NCBI GenBank assembly: GCA_002358975.1
Contig: DEPX01000179.1
Location: 35,051 to 45,554, forward strand
Reading direction: 5' to 3'
Origin: Micrococcaceae bacterium UBA3381
GTDB taxonomy: Bacteria; Actinomycetota; Actinomycetes; Actinomycetales; Micrococcaceae
Length of the DNA stretch: 10,504 nt
The first letter of the stretch is position 1. Every line of letters starts with the position of its first letter. Below are positions 1 to 7,633 of the stretch, in pieces. Below the pieces are notes generated by a model. It had not been told where the DNA came from. It made no database searches and was given only the letters and a program-made list of their open reading frames with translations. The translations under genes were made by a program, and so were the position numbers.

Positions 1-45
1 AACGTGTCACCGTTTGAAATTCGCCGTTACATTGATGCCATATGA
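1..45 (+). CDS. C-terminal end of a glutamine-synthetase-like protein (5' part outside window)
   Basis: Reading frame 1 is open from the window edge and gives NVSPFEIRRYIDAI followed by TGA at 43-45. This short tail resembles the C-terminus of the GlnA2-type glutamine synthetases that precede glnE in many actinobacteria, as in Mycobacterium tuberculosis, where glnA2 lies immediately upstream of glnE. The stop overlaps the glnE start as ATGA (42-45), which points to a translationally coupled pair. Only 14 codons are visible, so the assignment rests on a short C-terminal motif plus gene context. The active site is outside the window and the type of synthetase cannot be settled here. Confidence 0.65.
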   Translation, partial: NVSPFEIRRYIDAI

Positions 46-3000
46 CCAACACAGTTAGTCAGCTACGGCTGTTGTCTACGGGACTGCGCGATACTGCCCG
101 TGCCGAGTCTTTGCTGCAATCCGCTGAGCTAGCCGAAGTCGGGATAGACACCCTGCTCGACCAGCTGTCTGTTGCCCCGGACCCTGATCAAGCCTTGTTG
201 CTATTAATCCGCTTGATCGAGCGTGACCCCTCGGTAAGCCAATTCGTTGATAACGGCCAAGCTAACGGTCTGCTCCGCGTTTTGGGGGCTTCTGAAGCTC
301 TGGGAGAGTTTCTTATTCGCCGTCCGGAGCACCTGGATGTCTTTCGTACGCCCGATAGCGATTCAACTGCGGCTAGTGGGGGACTGGTGGATCATCAAGG
401 CAACCTCATCGATGCCAGAAACCAATTGCGTGCCGCACTACTACATGCTGTTGGAGCTGACCCCAGCGTTGAAGTTCCTATTGCCACGGTTACGGGTAAA
501 GACGCGGCGGTCACGTTACGTATTGAGTACCGCCGTCAATTAGTAGCTATCGCACTACAAGATCTGACGTCCACCGATCCGGTAGCGTTACAACCGAAAG
601 TATCGATGTGGTTATCCGATGTTGCAACGGCAACCCTAGAAGCTGCACTTGCCGTATCACGTGCAGAAACCACAAACCGCCACGAACACACCGGTGATGT
701 GGCGCTCAGTATTATTGCCATGGGAAAATGCGGCGCTCGTGAATTGAACTATCTATCGGATGTGGACGTAATTTTCGTCCACGATGTTGCCGACGATTCG
801 CAGCTGTCAGCAGACGAAGCCGCTGACATTGCTGTAGAACTGGCCGCCGGAGTCTCAACGGTGATTAGCCAACCGGCACGCGAGGCGGCGCTGTGGGAAG
901 TCGATACCAATTTACGGCCGGAAGGACAGGATGGGGTACTGTCCCGCACAATCGCCTCTCATTTAGAGTACTACCAGCGCTGGGCACACACCTGGGAATT
1001 CCAGGCACTGCTGAAAGCTCGCCCTGTTGCTGGCAGCAAAGACCTAGGTCACCGTTATGTTGATACGCTTGCTCCACTCATTTGGCAAGCTTCAACCCGA
1101 CCTGGTTTCGTGCGACAAGTTCAACGCATGCGCAATAGAGTCATTGACCATATCGAGCAAGAACAACGCCAACGTGAAATCAAACTAGGCCCCGGTGGGT
1201 TACGTGACGTTGAATTCCCGGCACAATTGCTACAGCTAGTGCATGGGAAAACCGATTCTGAGTTACGAGTACGAGCCACCGAGGATGCTTTAGATGCGCT
1301 GCAGGCCGGTAGCTACATCGGTCCCAGCGATGCTCAGGTAATGGTGAACAACTACCGGTTTTTGCGTTTGATTGAGCATCGCGTTCAACTTGTGCAGATG
1401 CGGCGCACGCATATGATGCCCGATGATGAGCAAGAATTGCGGCACTTGGCACGTGGGGTACGGCCCATGACAGGCGGTTGGCCCAAAGACCATGAGCAAC
1501 TAGTTAAGGCCTGGCAAGCCACGGTGCGGTCTAACCGGACCTTGTTTGAGCAGATCTTTTATCGGCCCTTATTGCCTTCCACTGCAGCACTATCTGCTGA
1601 CGACGCCCGTCTGACCCCAGATGCGGCCACGGCCAGATTGGCAGCCCTAGGCTATCGAGATCCAACGGGTGCTGTCCGGCATATTGAGTCTTTAACCTCG
1701 GGAGTGTCCCGTCAAGCAAAACTGCAACGCCAAATTTTGCCGGCCATGCTGGGGTGGCTTGGTTCTGGTCCAGACCCCGACGGTGGACTGCTGGGTTTTC
1801 GCAAGCTGAGCGAATCAGTAGGTGGCTCGCATTGGTATTTGCATATGCTGCGTGACTCATCAGCGGCCGGAGAACGGCTGGCCCATGTGCTCTCTTCGTC
1901 GCGCTATATTGCCGACATGCTTGAACACACCCCGCAGGCGGCGGCCTGGATGGACCGGGACCAAGATCTGATGCCCTTAGACTTGGCGACTATCCAAACC
2001 GAAATGGCTGCGTTGTTACGCCGTCACCCATACCTGCCAGATGCTGCGCGGTATATTCGATTGGTCAGACGTCGTGAAATACTGCGGATTGGTTTGGCTG
2101 ATGCCTGTGGCCTGGTGGACCAACAACAAGTTTCTACCGCATTGGCCCACGCAGATCAGGCGGCGGTAGAAGCACTGCTCGACCTTGTTCACAGCCATGT
2201 TGAGCGCAAATGGGATCGCAATGAAGCACCTGCTCAAATAGCTGTGATCGCCATGGGCCGCCAAGGAGGCTTTGAGGCCGGTTACGGTTCGGACCTAGAC
2301 GTTATGTTCGTACACCAGGCCGCCCAGAACGTCGCGCCTGATGAGGCGACACGTTTCGCTGTGGAAGTGGCTAAAGCCCTGATTAGTTTCATGAAAATGT
2401 CAACCCGGCCACCTATTGTTTTGGAGCCGGTATTAGAAATCGATGCCGATCTGCGTCCAGAAGGACGCCGCGGCCCGCTGGTGCGTTCACTTGCCTCATA
2501 CAAGGCATACTTCGCCCAGTGGGCAGAGGTCTGGGAAATCCAAGCCTTGTTGAAAGCACGGATTGTGGCCGGCACGAAACCACTGACCAGTGATTTTATG
2601 CAGTGGGCCGATTCGGTACGTTATAGCCATGGGCTTACCGAAGAACAGACACAAGCGATTCAACGGATGAAGGCCCGAGTGGAAGCCGAACGGCTACCTC
2701 GTGGTGCAGACCCAGCCAGACATTTAAAACTCGGCAGAGGTGGACTTACCGATGTCGAATGGCTCACCCAAACCCTGCAATTAAAATATGCCCCCGACTA
2801 TCCCGGTCTGCGAACGACTAACACCATGGAAGCCCTAAGCGCAGCGAAAGAAGCGCATCTGTTAGCGGCCGATGACGCTGATATTTTAATGCAGTCGTGG
2901 CAAATGGCCACCAAGATCCGGTCGGGTATCGTTATTGCCTCAGCCAAATCCTCTGATGTGCTACCAACAAATCGGGATCAGTTGGAAGCTCTGGCGCGTT

Positions 3001-3110
3001 GGACCGGTTATGACGCAGGTGAGGTCGGTGAGTTTGAAGATGACTATCTGCGTATTAGCCGTCATGCTAGAGCAGTATTTGAACGGGTATTTTATGGTGT
3101 CTCTAACTAA
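42..3110 (+). CDS. glnE: Bifunctional glutamine synthetase adenylyltransferase / adenylyl-removing enzyme GlnE
   Basis: GlnE attaches AMP to, and removes it from, a tyrosine of type I glutamine synthetase in the cytoplasm, adjusting its activity to nitrogen supply. The 1022-residue protein shows the full two-lobed layout. The N-terminal (adenylyl-removing) nucleotidyltransferase domain has G-K-C-G at 228-231, the metal-binding pair D240/D242, LRPEG at 291-295 and KLGPGGLRDVEF at 381-392. The C-terminal (adenylylating) domain repeats the pattern: G-R-Q-G at 739-742, D751/D753, LRPEG at 804-808 and KLGRGGLTDVEW at 896-907. Both Asp pairs are intact, so both activities are predicted. Length is slightly above the roughly 950-1000 usual for the family. 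The ATG at 42 overlaps the upstream gene's stop (ATGA) and has no clear Shine-Dalgarno, so translation probably depends on coupling. The likely substrate, GlnA, is encoded at 9363-7936. The gene converges on the monooxygenase gene with a 24-base gap and no visible terminator. Confidence 0.97.
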   Translation: MTNTVSQLRLLSTGLRDTARAESLLQSAELAEVGIDTLLDQLSVAPDPDQALLLLIRLIERDPSVSQFVDNGQANGLLRVLGASEALGEFLIRRPEHLDVFRTPDSDSTAASGGLVDHQGNLIDARNQLRAALLHAVGADPSVEVPIATVTGKDAAVTLRIEYRRQLVAIALQDLTSTDPVALQPKVSMWLSDVATATLEAALAVSRAETTNRHEHTGDVALSIIAMGKCGARELNYLSDVDVIFVHDVADDSQLSADEAADIAVELAAGVSTVISQPAREAALWEVDTNLRPEGQDGVLSRTIASHLEYYQRWAHTWEFQALLKARPVAGSKDLGHRYVDTLAPLIWQASTRPGFVRQVQRMRNRVIDHIEQEQRQREIKLGPGGLRDVEFPAQLLQLVHGKTDSELRVRATEDALDALQAGSYIGPSDAQVMVNNYRFLRLIEHRVQLVQMRRTHMMPDDEQELRHLARGVRPMTGGWPKDHEQLVKAWQATVRSNRTLFEQIFYRPLLPSTAALSADDARLTPDAATARLAALGYRDPTGAVRHIESLTSGVSRQAKLQRQILPAMLGWLGSGPDPDGGLLGFRKLSESVGGSHWYLHMLRDSSAAGERLAHVLSSSRYIADMLEHTPQAAAWMDRDQDLMPLDLATIQTEMAALLRRHPYLPDAARYIRLVRRREILRIGLADACGLVDQQQVSTALAHADQAAVEALLDLVHSHVERKWDRNEAPAQIAVIAMGRQGGFEAGYGSDLDVMFVHQAAQNVAPDEATRFAVEVAKALISFMKMSTRPPIVLEPVLEIDADLRPEGRRGPLVRSLASYKAYFAQWAEVWEIQALLKARIVAGTKPLTSDFMQWADSVRYSHGLTEEQTQAIQRMKARVEAERLPRGADPARHLKLGRGGLTDVEWLTQTLQLKYAPDYPGLRTTNTMEALSAAKEAHLLAADDADILMQSWQMATKIRSGIVIASAKSSDVLPTNRDQLEALARWTGYDAGEVGEFEDDYLRISRHARAVFERVFYGVSN

Positions 3111-3134
3111 CCTGGCGTCGCGCAGAGGGCGAAA

Positions 3135-4124
3135 TCACCGCTGAATTATATGGTCCGAGATAAGCTGCAATGCTCGTTTCCGATCATCAAGTGGTCCGGC
3201 CATGTTTGTGATAATCACTTCATCAGCGTTTACACGCGAAGCAAAGTCATCCAGCCATTCCCGGACCGTATCCGGTGTACCTACAGCGCTCATTTCTAAC
3301 ATTTGAAGTACTTGTTGACCGGGAGCTGAATGCATAAGCTGTTCGACGTCGTCATCGGAAAGATTTCTGCCACGTCCCAACATGCTACGGATGCGAGAAC
3401 GTTGCGCACGGTCCCATAGTTGCTGCGCGCGCTCTTCTGTATCTGCGACGATGACATTGGCGGCCGCTATAAAATATGGTTCCGGTAAATCTTGTGACGC
3501 TTTGAACTCGCTGCGGTACATAGCAGCAGCAGATTCCAGCATCTGTGGCGCGAAATGCGAAGCAAAACTATAGGTCAGTCCCAGCTGTGCTGCCAGCTGT
3601 GCCCCGAAATGTGACGAGCCCAAAATGACCAGTGGCACATTTGTTTCAGAACCCGGGTAGGCGTTGATCCCGGGGATCCTCGATTCGCCTTGAAGATAAC
3701 TTTGTAGTTCTAACACATCCGATGGAAAGCGCTCAGCGGATTGGTTAGTGCGGCGCAATGCCATCAACGTTTTCTGATCGGTACCGGGTGCACGGCCTAG
3801 CCCAAGATCTATGCGATCGCCGTACAGTTCCTTGAGCGTTCCGAACTGTTCTGCGATCACCAGCGGCGCATGGTTCGGCAGCATGATGCCACCGGCACCG
3901 AGACGGATATTGCTGGTGTGAGCACCAATATGTGCCAAGAGCACCGAGGTGGCAGACGATGCGATGGTTTTCATGTTGTGATGTTCGGCGAACCACAGTC
4001 GCTTAAACCCCAGCTGGTCAGCCAGTACAGCTAGTTCCGTTGATTCTTGTAGGGATTCGGCGATTGGTTGACCGTGGGATACGGTTGCCAAATCCAAGAT
4101 AGACACAGGGTAAGGAACGGACAA
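3135..4124 (-). CDS. LLM-class flavin-dependent oxidoreductase, MsnO8-like (bacterial luciferase family)
   Basis: This 329-residue protein belongs to the luciferase-like monooxygenase superfamily, TIM-barrel enzymes that use reduced FMN (or F420 in some branches) to oxidise small organic substrates. Family signatures are RLWFAEHHN at 42-50, RIDLGLGRAPGTD at 104-116, a LGSSHFGAQLAAQLGL stretch from 168 that fits the flavin-phosphate region, and VGTPDTV at 281-287. The overall pattern matches the MsnO8/YhbW-type subgroup, whose substrates are mostly unknown; I cannot name one here. The start is TTG at 4124-4122, supported by a GGAGG five bases upstream; there is no ATG or GTG nearby that agrees as well with the family N-terminus. 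The gene lies 54 bases downstream of ribH on the same strand with no convincing terminator between, so it is probably the last gene of the FMN-riboswitch operon. That arrangement favours FMN as cofactor, but this is inference. Confidence 0.9.
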   Translation of the reverse strand: MSVPYPVSILDLATVSHGQPIAESLQESTELAVLADQLGFKRLWFAEHHNMKTIASSATSVLLAHIGAHTSNIRLGAGGIMLPNHAPLVIAEQFGTLKELYGDRIDLGLGRAPGTDQKTLMALRRTNQSAERFPSDVLELQSYLQGESRIPGINAYPGSETNVPLVILGSSHFGAQLAAQLGLTYSFASHFAPQMLESAAAMYRSEFKASQDLPEPYFIAAANVIVADTEERAQQLWDRAQRSRIRSMLGRGRNLSDDDVEQLMHSAPGQQVLQMLEMSAVGTPDTVREWLDDFASRVNADEVIITNMAGPLDDRKRALQLISDHIIQR

Positions 4125-4129
4125 AGGTA

Positions 4130-4134
4130 CCTCC
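4130..4134 (-). promoter_or_regulatory. Ribosome binding site deciding the TTG start of the monooxygenase gene
   Basis: On the minus strand GGAGG is followed by TACCT and then TTG at 4124. A full-strength Shine-Dalgarno at five-base spacing is the main reason to accept the rare TTG start. It also suggests that this gene can be translated on its own rather than by coupling to ribH. Confidence 0.8.
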
Positions 4135-4178
4135 AGATACGTTTAGTCTACCGGGTACAGCACCAAGTGGGCCCGGGT

Positions 4179-4649
4179 TTATTCCGTTAGTTGTGCCACG
4201 GTGAGCGCGAGTTGTAAAGCGGCTTCGGCGGCTTCTTGTCCCTTCGATTCCTGGGAATCCGCAAGCCCAGCACGATCGAGGGCTTGGGTGTCGTTGTCGA
4301 CGGTAAGAATCCCAAAACCAACGGGTTTACCCGCATCGAGTTGGACCCGGGTAAGCCCCGATGTGACGGCCTCAGCGACGAAATCAAAATGTGGGGTGTC
4401 CCCGCGGATGATGACCCCCAGGCACACTGCGGCGTCATATCCGTTGGCTAGTGCGGTCTGGGCTGCCAGTGGTATCTCGAAAGAACCAGCTACCCGGATC
4501 AGCTGATGAGTAGCCCCGGAGGCTTCCAGGGTGGTGGTGGCTCCGTCAATAAGCCCCTGCATCACAGTGGTGTGCCATGAGCCAGCGACGACGGCCACAC
4601 GATATCCGGTGGCATCGACGTTTAACTTGGGTGCGCCATGTTTGGCCAT
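4179..4649 (-). CDS. ribH: 6,7-dimethyl-8-ribityllumazine synthase (riboflavin synthase beta chain)
   Basis: RibH condenses 5-amino-6-ribitylaminouracil with 3,4-dihydroxy-2-butanone 4-phosphate to give lumazine, the penultimate step of riboflavin synthesis; family members assemble into pentamers or 60-mer shells in the cytoplasm. The 156-residue length is normal. Visible motifs are the N-terminal GSWH (23-26) in the position of the substrate-contacting residue, GSFEIP at 55-60, RGDTPHFDFV at 82-91 with the expected catalytic His87, and GFGILTVDND followed by QALDRAG at 111-128. The ATG start at 4649 lies nine bases after the ribBA stop, and the AGGAA that serves as its ribosome binding site spans that stop codon, so the two genes are closely linked. 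RibBA makes one of its substrates and RibD leads to the other. Confidence 0.97.
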   Translation of the reverse strand: MAKHGAPKLNVDATGYRVAVVAGSWHTTVMQGLIDGATTTLEASGATHQLIRVAGSFEIPLAAQTALANGYDAAVCLGVIIRGDTPHFDFVAEAVTSGLTRVQLDAGKPVGFGILTVDNDTQALDRAGLADSQESKGQEAAEAALQLALTVAQLTE

Positions 4650-4658
4650 GATGTATTC

Positions 4659-5897
4659 CTATTCTGTTGGGATGAAGTGGTCGAGTTTGGTGGCTTTGGT
4701 GGTGAGATAGTCAGCATTTTCTGGATGGCGACCAACTACCAGGCCCAGACGTTCCAGCACGTCAATGCCTGCGGCTTGCAGCTGGGTAACCTTATCGGGA
4801 TTATTCGTTAGCAGTCGCACGGTGCTGATCCCCAAAGTATCCAAGATTTCAGCAGCCGCTGCATAACTGCGTGCATCCACGGGTAGCCCTAGATGTTCAT
4901 TCGCCTCAATGGTGTCAAGGCCGGTGGATTGCAGCTGGTAGGCGCGAATTTTATTGCCTAAACCGATACCGCGTCCTTCGTGGCCGCGCAGGTAGATGAC
5001 CACACCGCCGTGGGCACCAATATGTTCTAAGGCAGCATCGAGTTGGGCGCCACACTCACATTTCAGCGAACCGAATGCCTCACCGGTCAGACATTCCGAA
5101 TGCACCCGGACCACTGTGGGCTCGTTGACGTCCAGCAGCGTATTTGGGCCGATTAGGGCCAGATGTTCGACCCCGGCTTTACGGTCACGGTAAACTTTCA
5201 TAGTTAGCTCACCGAAACGAGTTGGTACCAGTGCCTCAGCGCGCTGCGATACGTGCCGGTGCATGGTTTTGCCCGGTGCGGTTTCGGGGTGCTGTGCATT
5301 TAGATAGTGGATTAGTGCTTCGATAGTGATCACCGGGATCTGATGTTTGGCCCCCATGTCGATGAGCCCAGGTAGACGCATCATGTCGCCGTCTTCGGCA
5401 ACGATTTCGGCTATCACTCCCACCGGTGACAGTCCGGCCAAGGACATTAGCTCGACGGCGGCTTCTGTATGTCCGGGGCGCTGACGAACCCCACCAGCAA
5501 CGGCACGCAGCGGTAAGATATGGCCTGGCCGGTTCAGCTGTGACGGCAACGTATCGGCACCGGCTAGCAGGTTAACGGTGTGTGCACGGTCTGCAGCAGA
5601 GATCCCGGTGGTGACTCCTTGGGCAGCATCAACGGTGACGGTATATGCGGTTTGGCGCACATCCTGATTATGGGAGACCATCATTGGCAACTCAAGCCGA
5701 TCAGCTATTTCATCCGACATTGGTGCGCACAGTAACCCGGAGGAGTGCTCGACCATAAAAGCGATGGTTTCTGCGGTGGCTAGTTGGGCGGAGACGATCA
5801 AGTCCCCTTCGTTTTCGCGATCTTCGTCGTCGGCAACGATGACTGGCTGACCATTTGCGATGGCATCGATAGCTTCATGAATATCTGCAAGTTTCAT
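4659..5897 (-). CDS. ribBA: Bifunctional 3,4-dihydroxy-2-butanone-4-phosphate synthase / GTP cyclohydrolase II
   Basis: This fusion enzyme starts both arms of riboflavin synthesis. The N-terminal RibB domain (about 1-200) converts ribulose 5-phosphate to dihydroxybutanone phosphate; the C-terminal RibA domain (about 210-412) opens GTP to the diaminopyrimidine. RibB signatures are the acidic loop DDEDRENEGDL at 23-33, GISAADRAHT at 98-107, RPGHILPLRA at 123-132 and GHTEAAVEL at 142-150 ahead of GVIAEIV. RibA signatures are the zinc ligands C269, C280 and C282 in HSECLTGEAFGSLKCECG, the LRGHEGRGIGL active-site segment at 303-313 with R309, and RLLTNNPDK at 361-369. Length is typical and both halves look functional. 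The ATG at 5897 overlaps the ribE stop as ATGA, with GAGG four bases upstream inside the end of ribE, which fits coupled translation. Confidence 0.97.
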   Translation of the reverse strand: MKLADIHEAIDAIANGQPVIVADDEDRENEGDLIVSAQLATAETIAFMVEHSSGLLCAPMSDEIADRLELPMMVSHNQDVRQTAYTVTVDAAQGVTTGISAADRAHTVNLLAGADTLPSQLNRPGHILPLRAVAGGVRQRPGHTEAAVELMSLAGLSPVGVIAEIVAEDGDMMRLPGLIDMGAKHQIPVITIEALIHYLNAQHPETAPGKTMHRHVSQRAEALVPTRFGELTMKVYRDRKAGVEHLALIGPNTLLDVNEPTVVRVHSECLTGEAFGSLKCECGAQLDAALEHIGAHGGVVIYLRGHEGRGIGLGNKIRAYQLQSTGLDTIEANEHLGLPVDARSYAAAAEILDTLGISTVRLLTNNPDKVTQLQAAGIDVLERLGLVVGRHPENADYLTTKATKLDHFIPTE

Positions 5898-6517
5898 TTT
5901 TCCTCTTTTGTGTCGAACTGAATCAAGCGGGCAATATGCCGAGCCAACAGATCGGTTTCCAAATTAATAACATCGCCGACTGATGCATCGCCCATGGTGG
6001 TGGCTTCTAAGGTTTCAGGGATCAGGAAGATCTCGAACCAGTGTCCAGTTGTTTCAGGTTGCGATACTTCGGCGACGGTTAGCGAGATACCATTGGCAGT
6101 GATAGACCCCTGATCTATGAGAAACGGTGCTAGATGTGCTGGCAAGCCGATGCGCATCCGAGTCCATTGCTCAGTGGGTTCGATCTGCTGAATAATCCCG
6201 GTGGCCTCCACATGGCCTTGGACAATGTGGCCGCCGAACCGATCGGTTGCCGCCATGGCAGGTTCGACGTTGACCTCATCGCCGATATTTTTGGTACCTA
6301 ACGAGGTCAGCCGCAAAGTTTGCACCATGACATCTGCGGTAAACGTGTCAGCCGAGAACGCTGTGATGGTTAGGCAGACACCGTCGATGGCGATCGAATC
6401 GCCGCGGCGCGCGTCTTTGAGCACTTTCGGGGCGTAGATCGTCATTGCCAGGGTATCGGGGCCTGTTTCAGTGAGGTCGGTAATGCGACCGCGACTTTGG
6501 ATGATACCGGTAAACAC
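5894..6517 (-). CDS. ribE: Riboflavin synthase, alpha chain
   Basis: Riboflavin synthase dismutates two molecules of lumazine into riboflavin and the pyrimidine that RibH reuses. The 207-residue protein begins with the diagnostic MFTGII and contains two tandem lumazine-binding barrels. Barrel one has GDSIAIDGVCLT at 39-50 and GGHIVQGHVEATG at 95-107; barrel two has QGSITANGISLTV at 136-148 and PETLEATTMG at 167-176; a C-terminal helix for trimer formation begins near 185. C48, H102, S145 and D189 fall where the functionally important residues of the Escherichia coli enzyme lie. Residue 66 is Gln (QTLRLTSLG), where many homologues have Glu; I do not read this as inactivating. The start is GTG at 6517, overlapping the ribD stop by one base (TAGTG). 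The gene is called ribC in some nomenclatures. Confidence 0.96.
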   Translation of the reverse strand: MFTGIIQSRGRITDLTETGPDTLAMTIYAPKVLKDARRGDSIAIDGVCLTITAFSADTFTADVMVQTLRLTSLGTKNIGDEVNVEPAMAATDRFGGHIVQGHVEATGIIQQIEPTEQWTRMRIGLPAHLAPFLIDQGSITANGISLTVAEVSQPETTGHWFEIFLIPETLEATTMGDASVGDVINLETDLLARHIARLIQFDTKEEK

Positions 6518-7575
6518 TAGTGCTCCTTGTATAGGGTAGAAACAATATCGGTATCCAGAGGGTGGATACTTGAAAATTGGAACTGCTGGCTTTCTGTCAG
6601 TGTTGTAATGCCCAGCTCAGCGACGGCGTGATGTGGTCCGCCTAAAAGTATCGGGGCGGTATAAACCAGTAGCTCATCAACGAGTTGTTGGGCCAGGATT
6701 CCGGTGATGAACGCTGGCCCGGCCTCTATGAGGATGCGCGGCGTAGGACCTACCAGTTTTTTTAGCTGGGCGATGGCGTCAATAAGATTTTCACCAGAGA
6801 ATTGCGGTGCGGTGCTAAGCCCGCGATGCACTAGAGCCGGATGGCTATGGATCGCGGCTCTCGGATCGATGTTTGTGGTACCAAAAATAACTGGCAACGG
6901 TTGGTCACAGGACGGCACGAGTAGGTCTCGGGCTTGGTCCCTAGCGGTTAAGGCCGGATTATCGGCTGTAACAGTTGCAGTGGTTGTTATTATGACATCG
7001 GCTAGAGCCCGCTGAATGTGAACATGGCTTCGTGCCTTGGCCGATGTGATCCACTGGTTAGTGCCGTCTGCAGCGGCTAGTCGCCCGTCCAGGGACTGAG
7101 CCCATTTTGCGATCACTCGGCCCCGTGATTGCCCGGTGCGCTGACGCCAATCAGCCAGGAGCTCGGCGGTTGCTGTTGAGGCGATTCCGCCGACCACGCG
7201 GTGCCCGCGGGCAAAGAGCTCAGTGCCACCGCCCGCGGAGTGATGCCCGACATCAGGTTGGCCAAACACAATTGTCCCGATCCCTGAAGCGTGGAGGGCT
7301 TCGACACATGGGGGAGTTTTACCGGTGTGGTTGCAAGGCTCGAGAGTGACGACCGCCGTCAGCCTTGATGGGTTCAAGGCCGGGTCAAGTTTTGCTAGCG
7401 CAACAACTTCTGCATGGTCGGTACCAGAACCGGCATGAAAGCCTTCAGCGACGACGCGACCGCTGTCGTCAACGATTACGCATCCAACCTGGGGGTTGAG
7501 ATCATCGGACGGCCCGAGTCGTGCGAGTGTGATGGCACGCTGCATCATAGTAGTAAGCTGGCTGTGGGATAACAT
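6517..7575 (-). CDS. ribD: Bifunctional pyrimidine deaminase / 5-amino-6-(5-phosphoribosylamino)uracil reductase
   Basis: RibD performs the second and third steps of the GTP branch: deamination of the diaminopyrimidine made by RibA, then NADPH-dependent reduction of its ribosyl side chain. The 352-residue protein has both domains. The deaminase half (about 1-145) carries the zinc and proton-shuttle motif HAE at 54-56 and PCNHTGKTPPC at 80-90 with ligands C81 and C90. The reductase half (about 150-352) has KWAQSLDGRLA at 157-167, WITSAKAR at 175-182, TADNPALTAR at 203-212, ILIEAGP at 281-287 and APILLGG at 307-313. The TTAT-type segment before TADNPALT resembles that of the E. coli enzyme. The ATG at 7575 follows an AGGAG eleven bases upstream, a long spacing; both lie in or beside a hairpin that may control access. 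It is the first gene of the FMN-riboswitch operon. Confidence 0.96.
   Translation of the reverse strand: MLSHSQLTTMMQRAITLARLGPSDDLNPQVGCVIVDDSGRVVAEGFHAGSGTDHAEVVALAKLDPALNPSRLTAVVTLEPCNHTGKTPPCVEALHASGIGTIVFGQPDVGHHSAGGGTELFARGHRVVGGIASTATAELLADWRQRTGQSRGRVIAKWAQSLDGRLAAADGTNQWITSAKARSHVHIQRALADVIITTTATVTADNPALTARDQARDLLVPSCDQPLPVIFGTTNIDPRAAIHSHPALVHRGLSTAPQFSGENLIDAIAQLKKLVGPTPRILIEAGPAFITGILAQQLVDELLVYTAPILLGGPHHAVAELGITTLTESQQFQFSSIHPLDTDIVSTLYKEH
6523..6528 (-). promoter_or_regulatory. Ribosome binding site supporting the GTG start of ribE
   Basis: AAGGAG on the minus strand is separated by five bases (CACTA) from GTG at 6517. It lies within the last codons of ribD, and the shared TAGTG junction means terminating ribosomes sit directly on the next start. 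This confirms GTG rather than a downstream ATG as the start and preserves the conserved MFTGI N-terminus. Confidence 0.8.
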
Positions 7576-7608
7576 CCGGCGTCTGACTCCTAGATACAGG
7601 TGCGCCGG
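7576..7608 (-). promoter_or_regulatory. Putative sequestor hairpin enclosing the ribD ribosome binding site
   Basis: Immediately before the ribD ATG the minus strand reads CCGGCG (7608-7603), a 21-base loop, then CGCCGG (7581-7576), directly touching the start codon. The loop contains the AGGAG Shine-Dalgarno, and CCT earlier in the loop can pair with its AGG. A perfect six-base GC stem ending on the ATG would hinder ribosome access. This is the kind of expression platform expected for an FMN riboswitch acting on translation. The inverted repeat is seen directly; its regulatory role is inferred. I could not identify a convincing competing anti-sequestor. Confidence 0.55.
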
Positions 7609-7613
7609 GAAAT

Positions 7614-7633
7614 GTTGCCAAGACTATGGCAAC
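7614..7633 (-). other. Perfect hairpin between the FMN aptamer and the ribD leader
   Basis: Directly after the 3' arm of aptamer helix P1 the minus strand reads GTTGCCA, a six-base loop, then TGGCAAC: a perfect seven-base-pair stem. It is followed by ATTTCCC rather than a run of T, so it is a poor intrinsic terminator. It may stack on P1 or belong to the switching part of the leader; its role is unknown. Confidence 0.5.

Noticed and set aside
1180..1860. Minus-strand open frames inside glnE
   Set aside because: They are shadows of glnE, which has a continuous, motif-complete reading frame through this segment.
4151..4176. CCGGG...CCCGG hairpin between ribH and the monooxygenase gene
   Set aside because: The stem is short with an inner CAC/GTG pairing, and the minus-strand sequence after it has no T tract, so it is not a convincing terminator and does not split the operon.
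6517..7137. Apparent loss of glycines in the RibD reductase domain (TTTAT and IEAGP instead of GxGT and VEGGP)
   Set aside because: From memory the E. coli RibD has similar SSAT and VEAGP segments, so this is a known variant rather than a defect.
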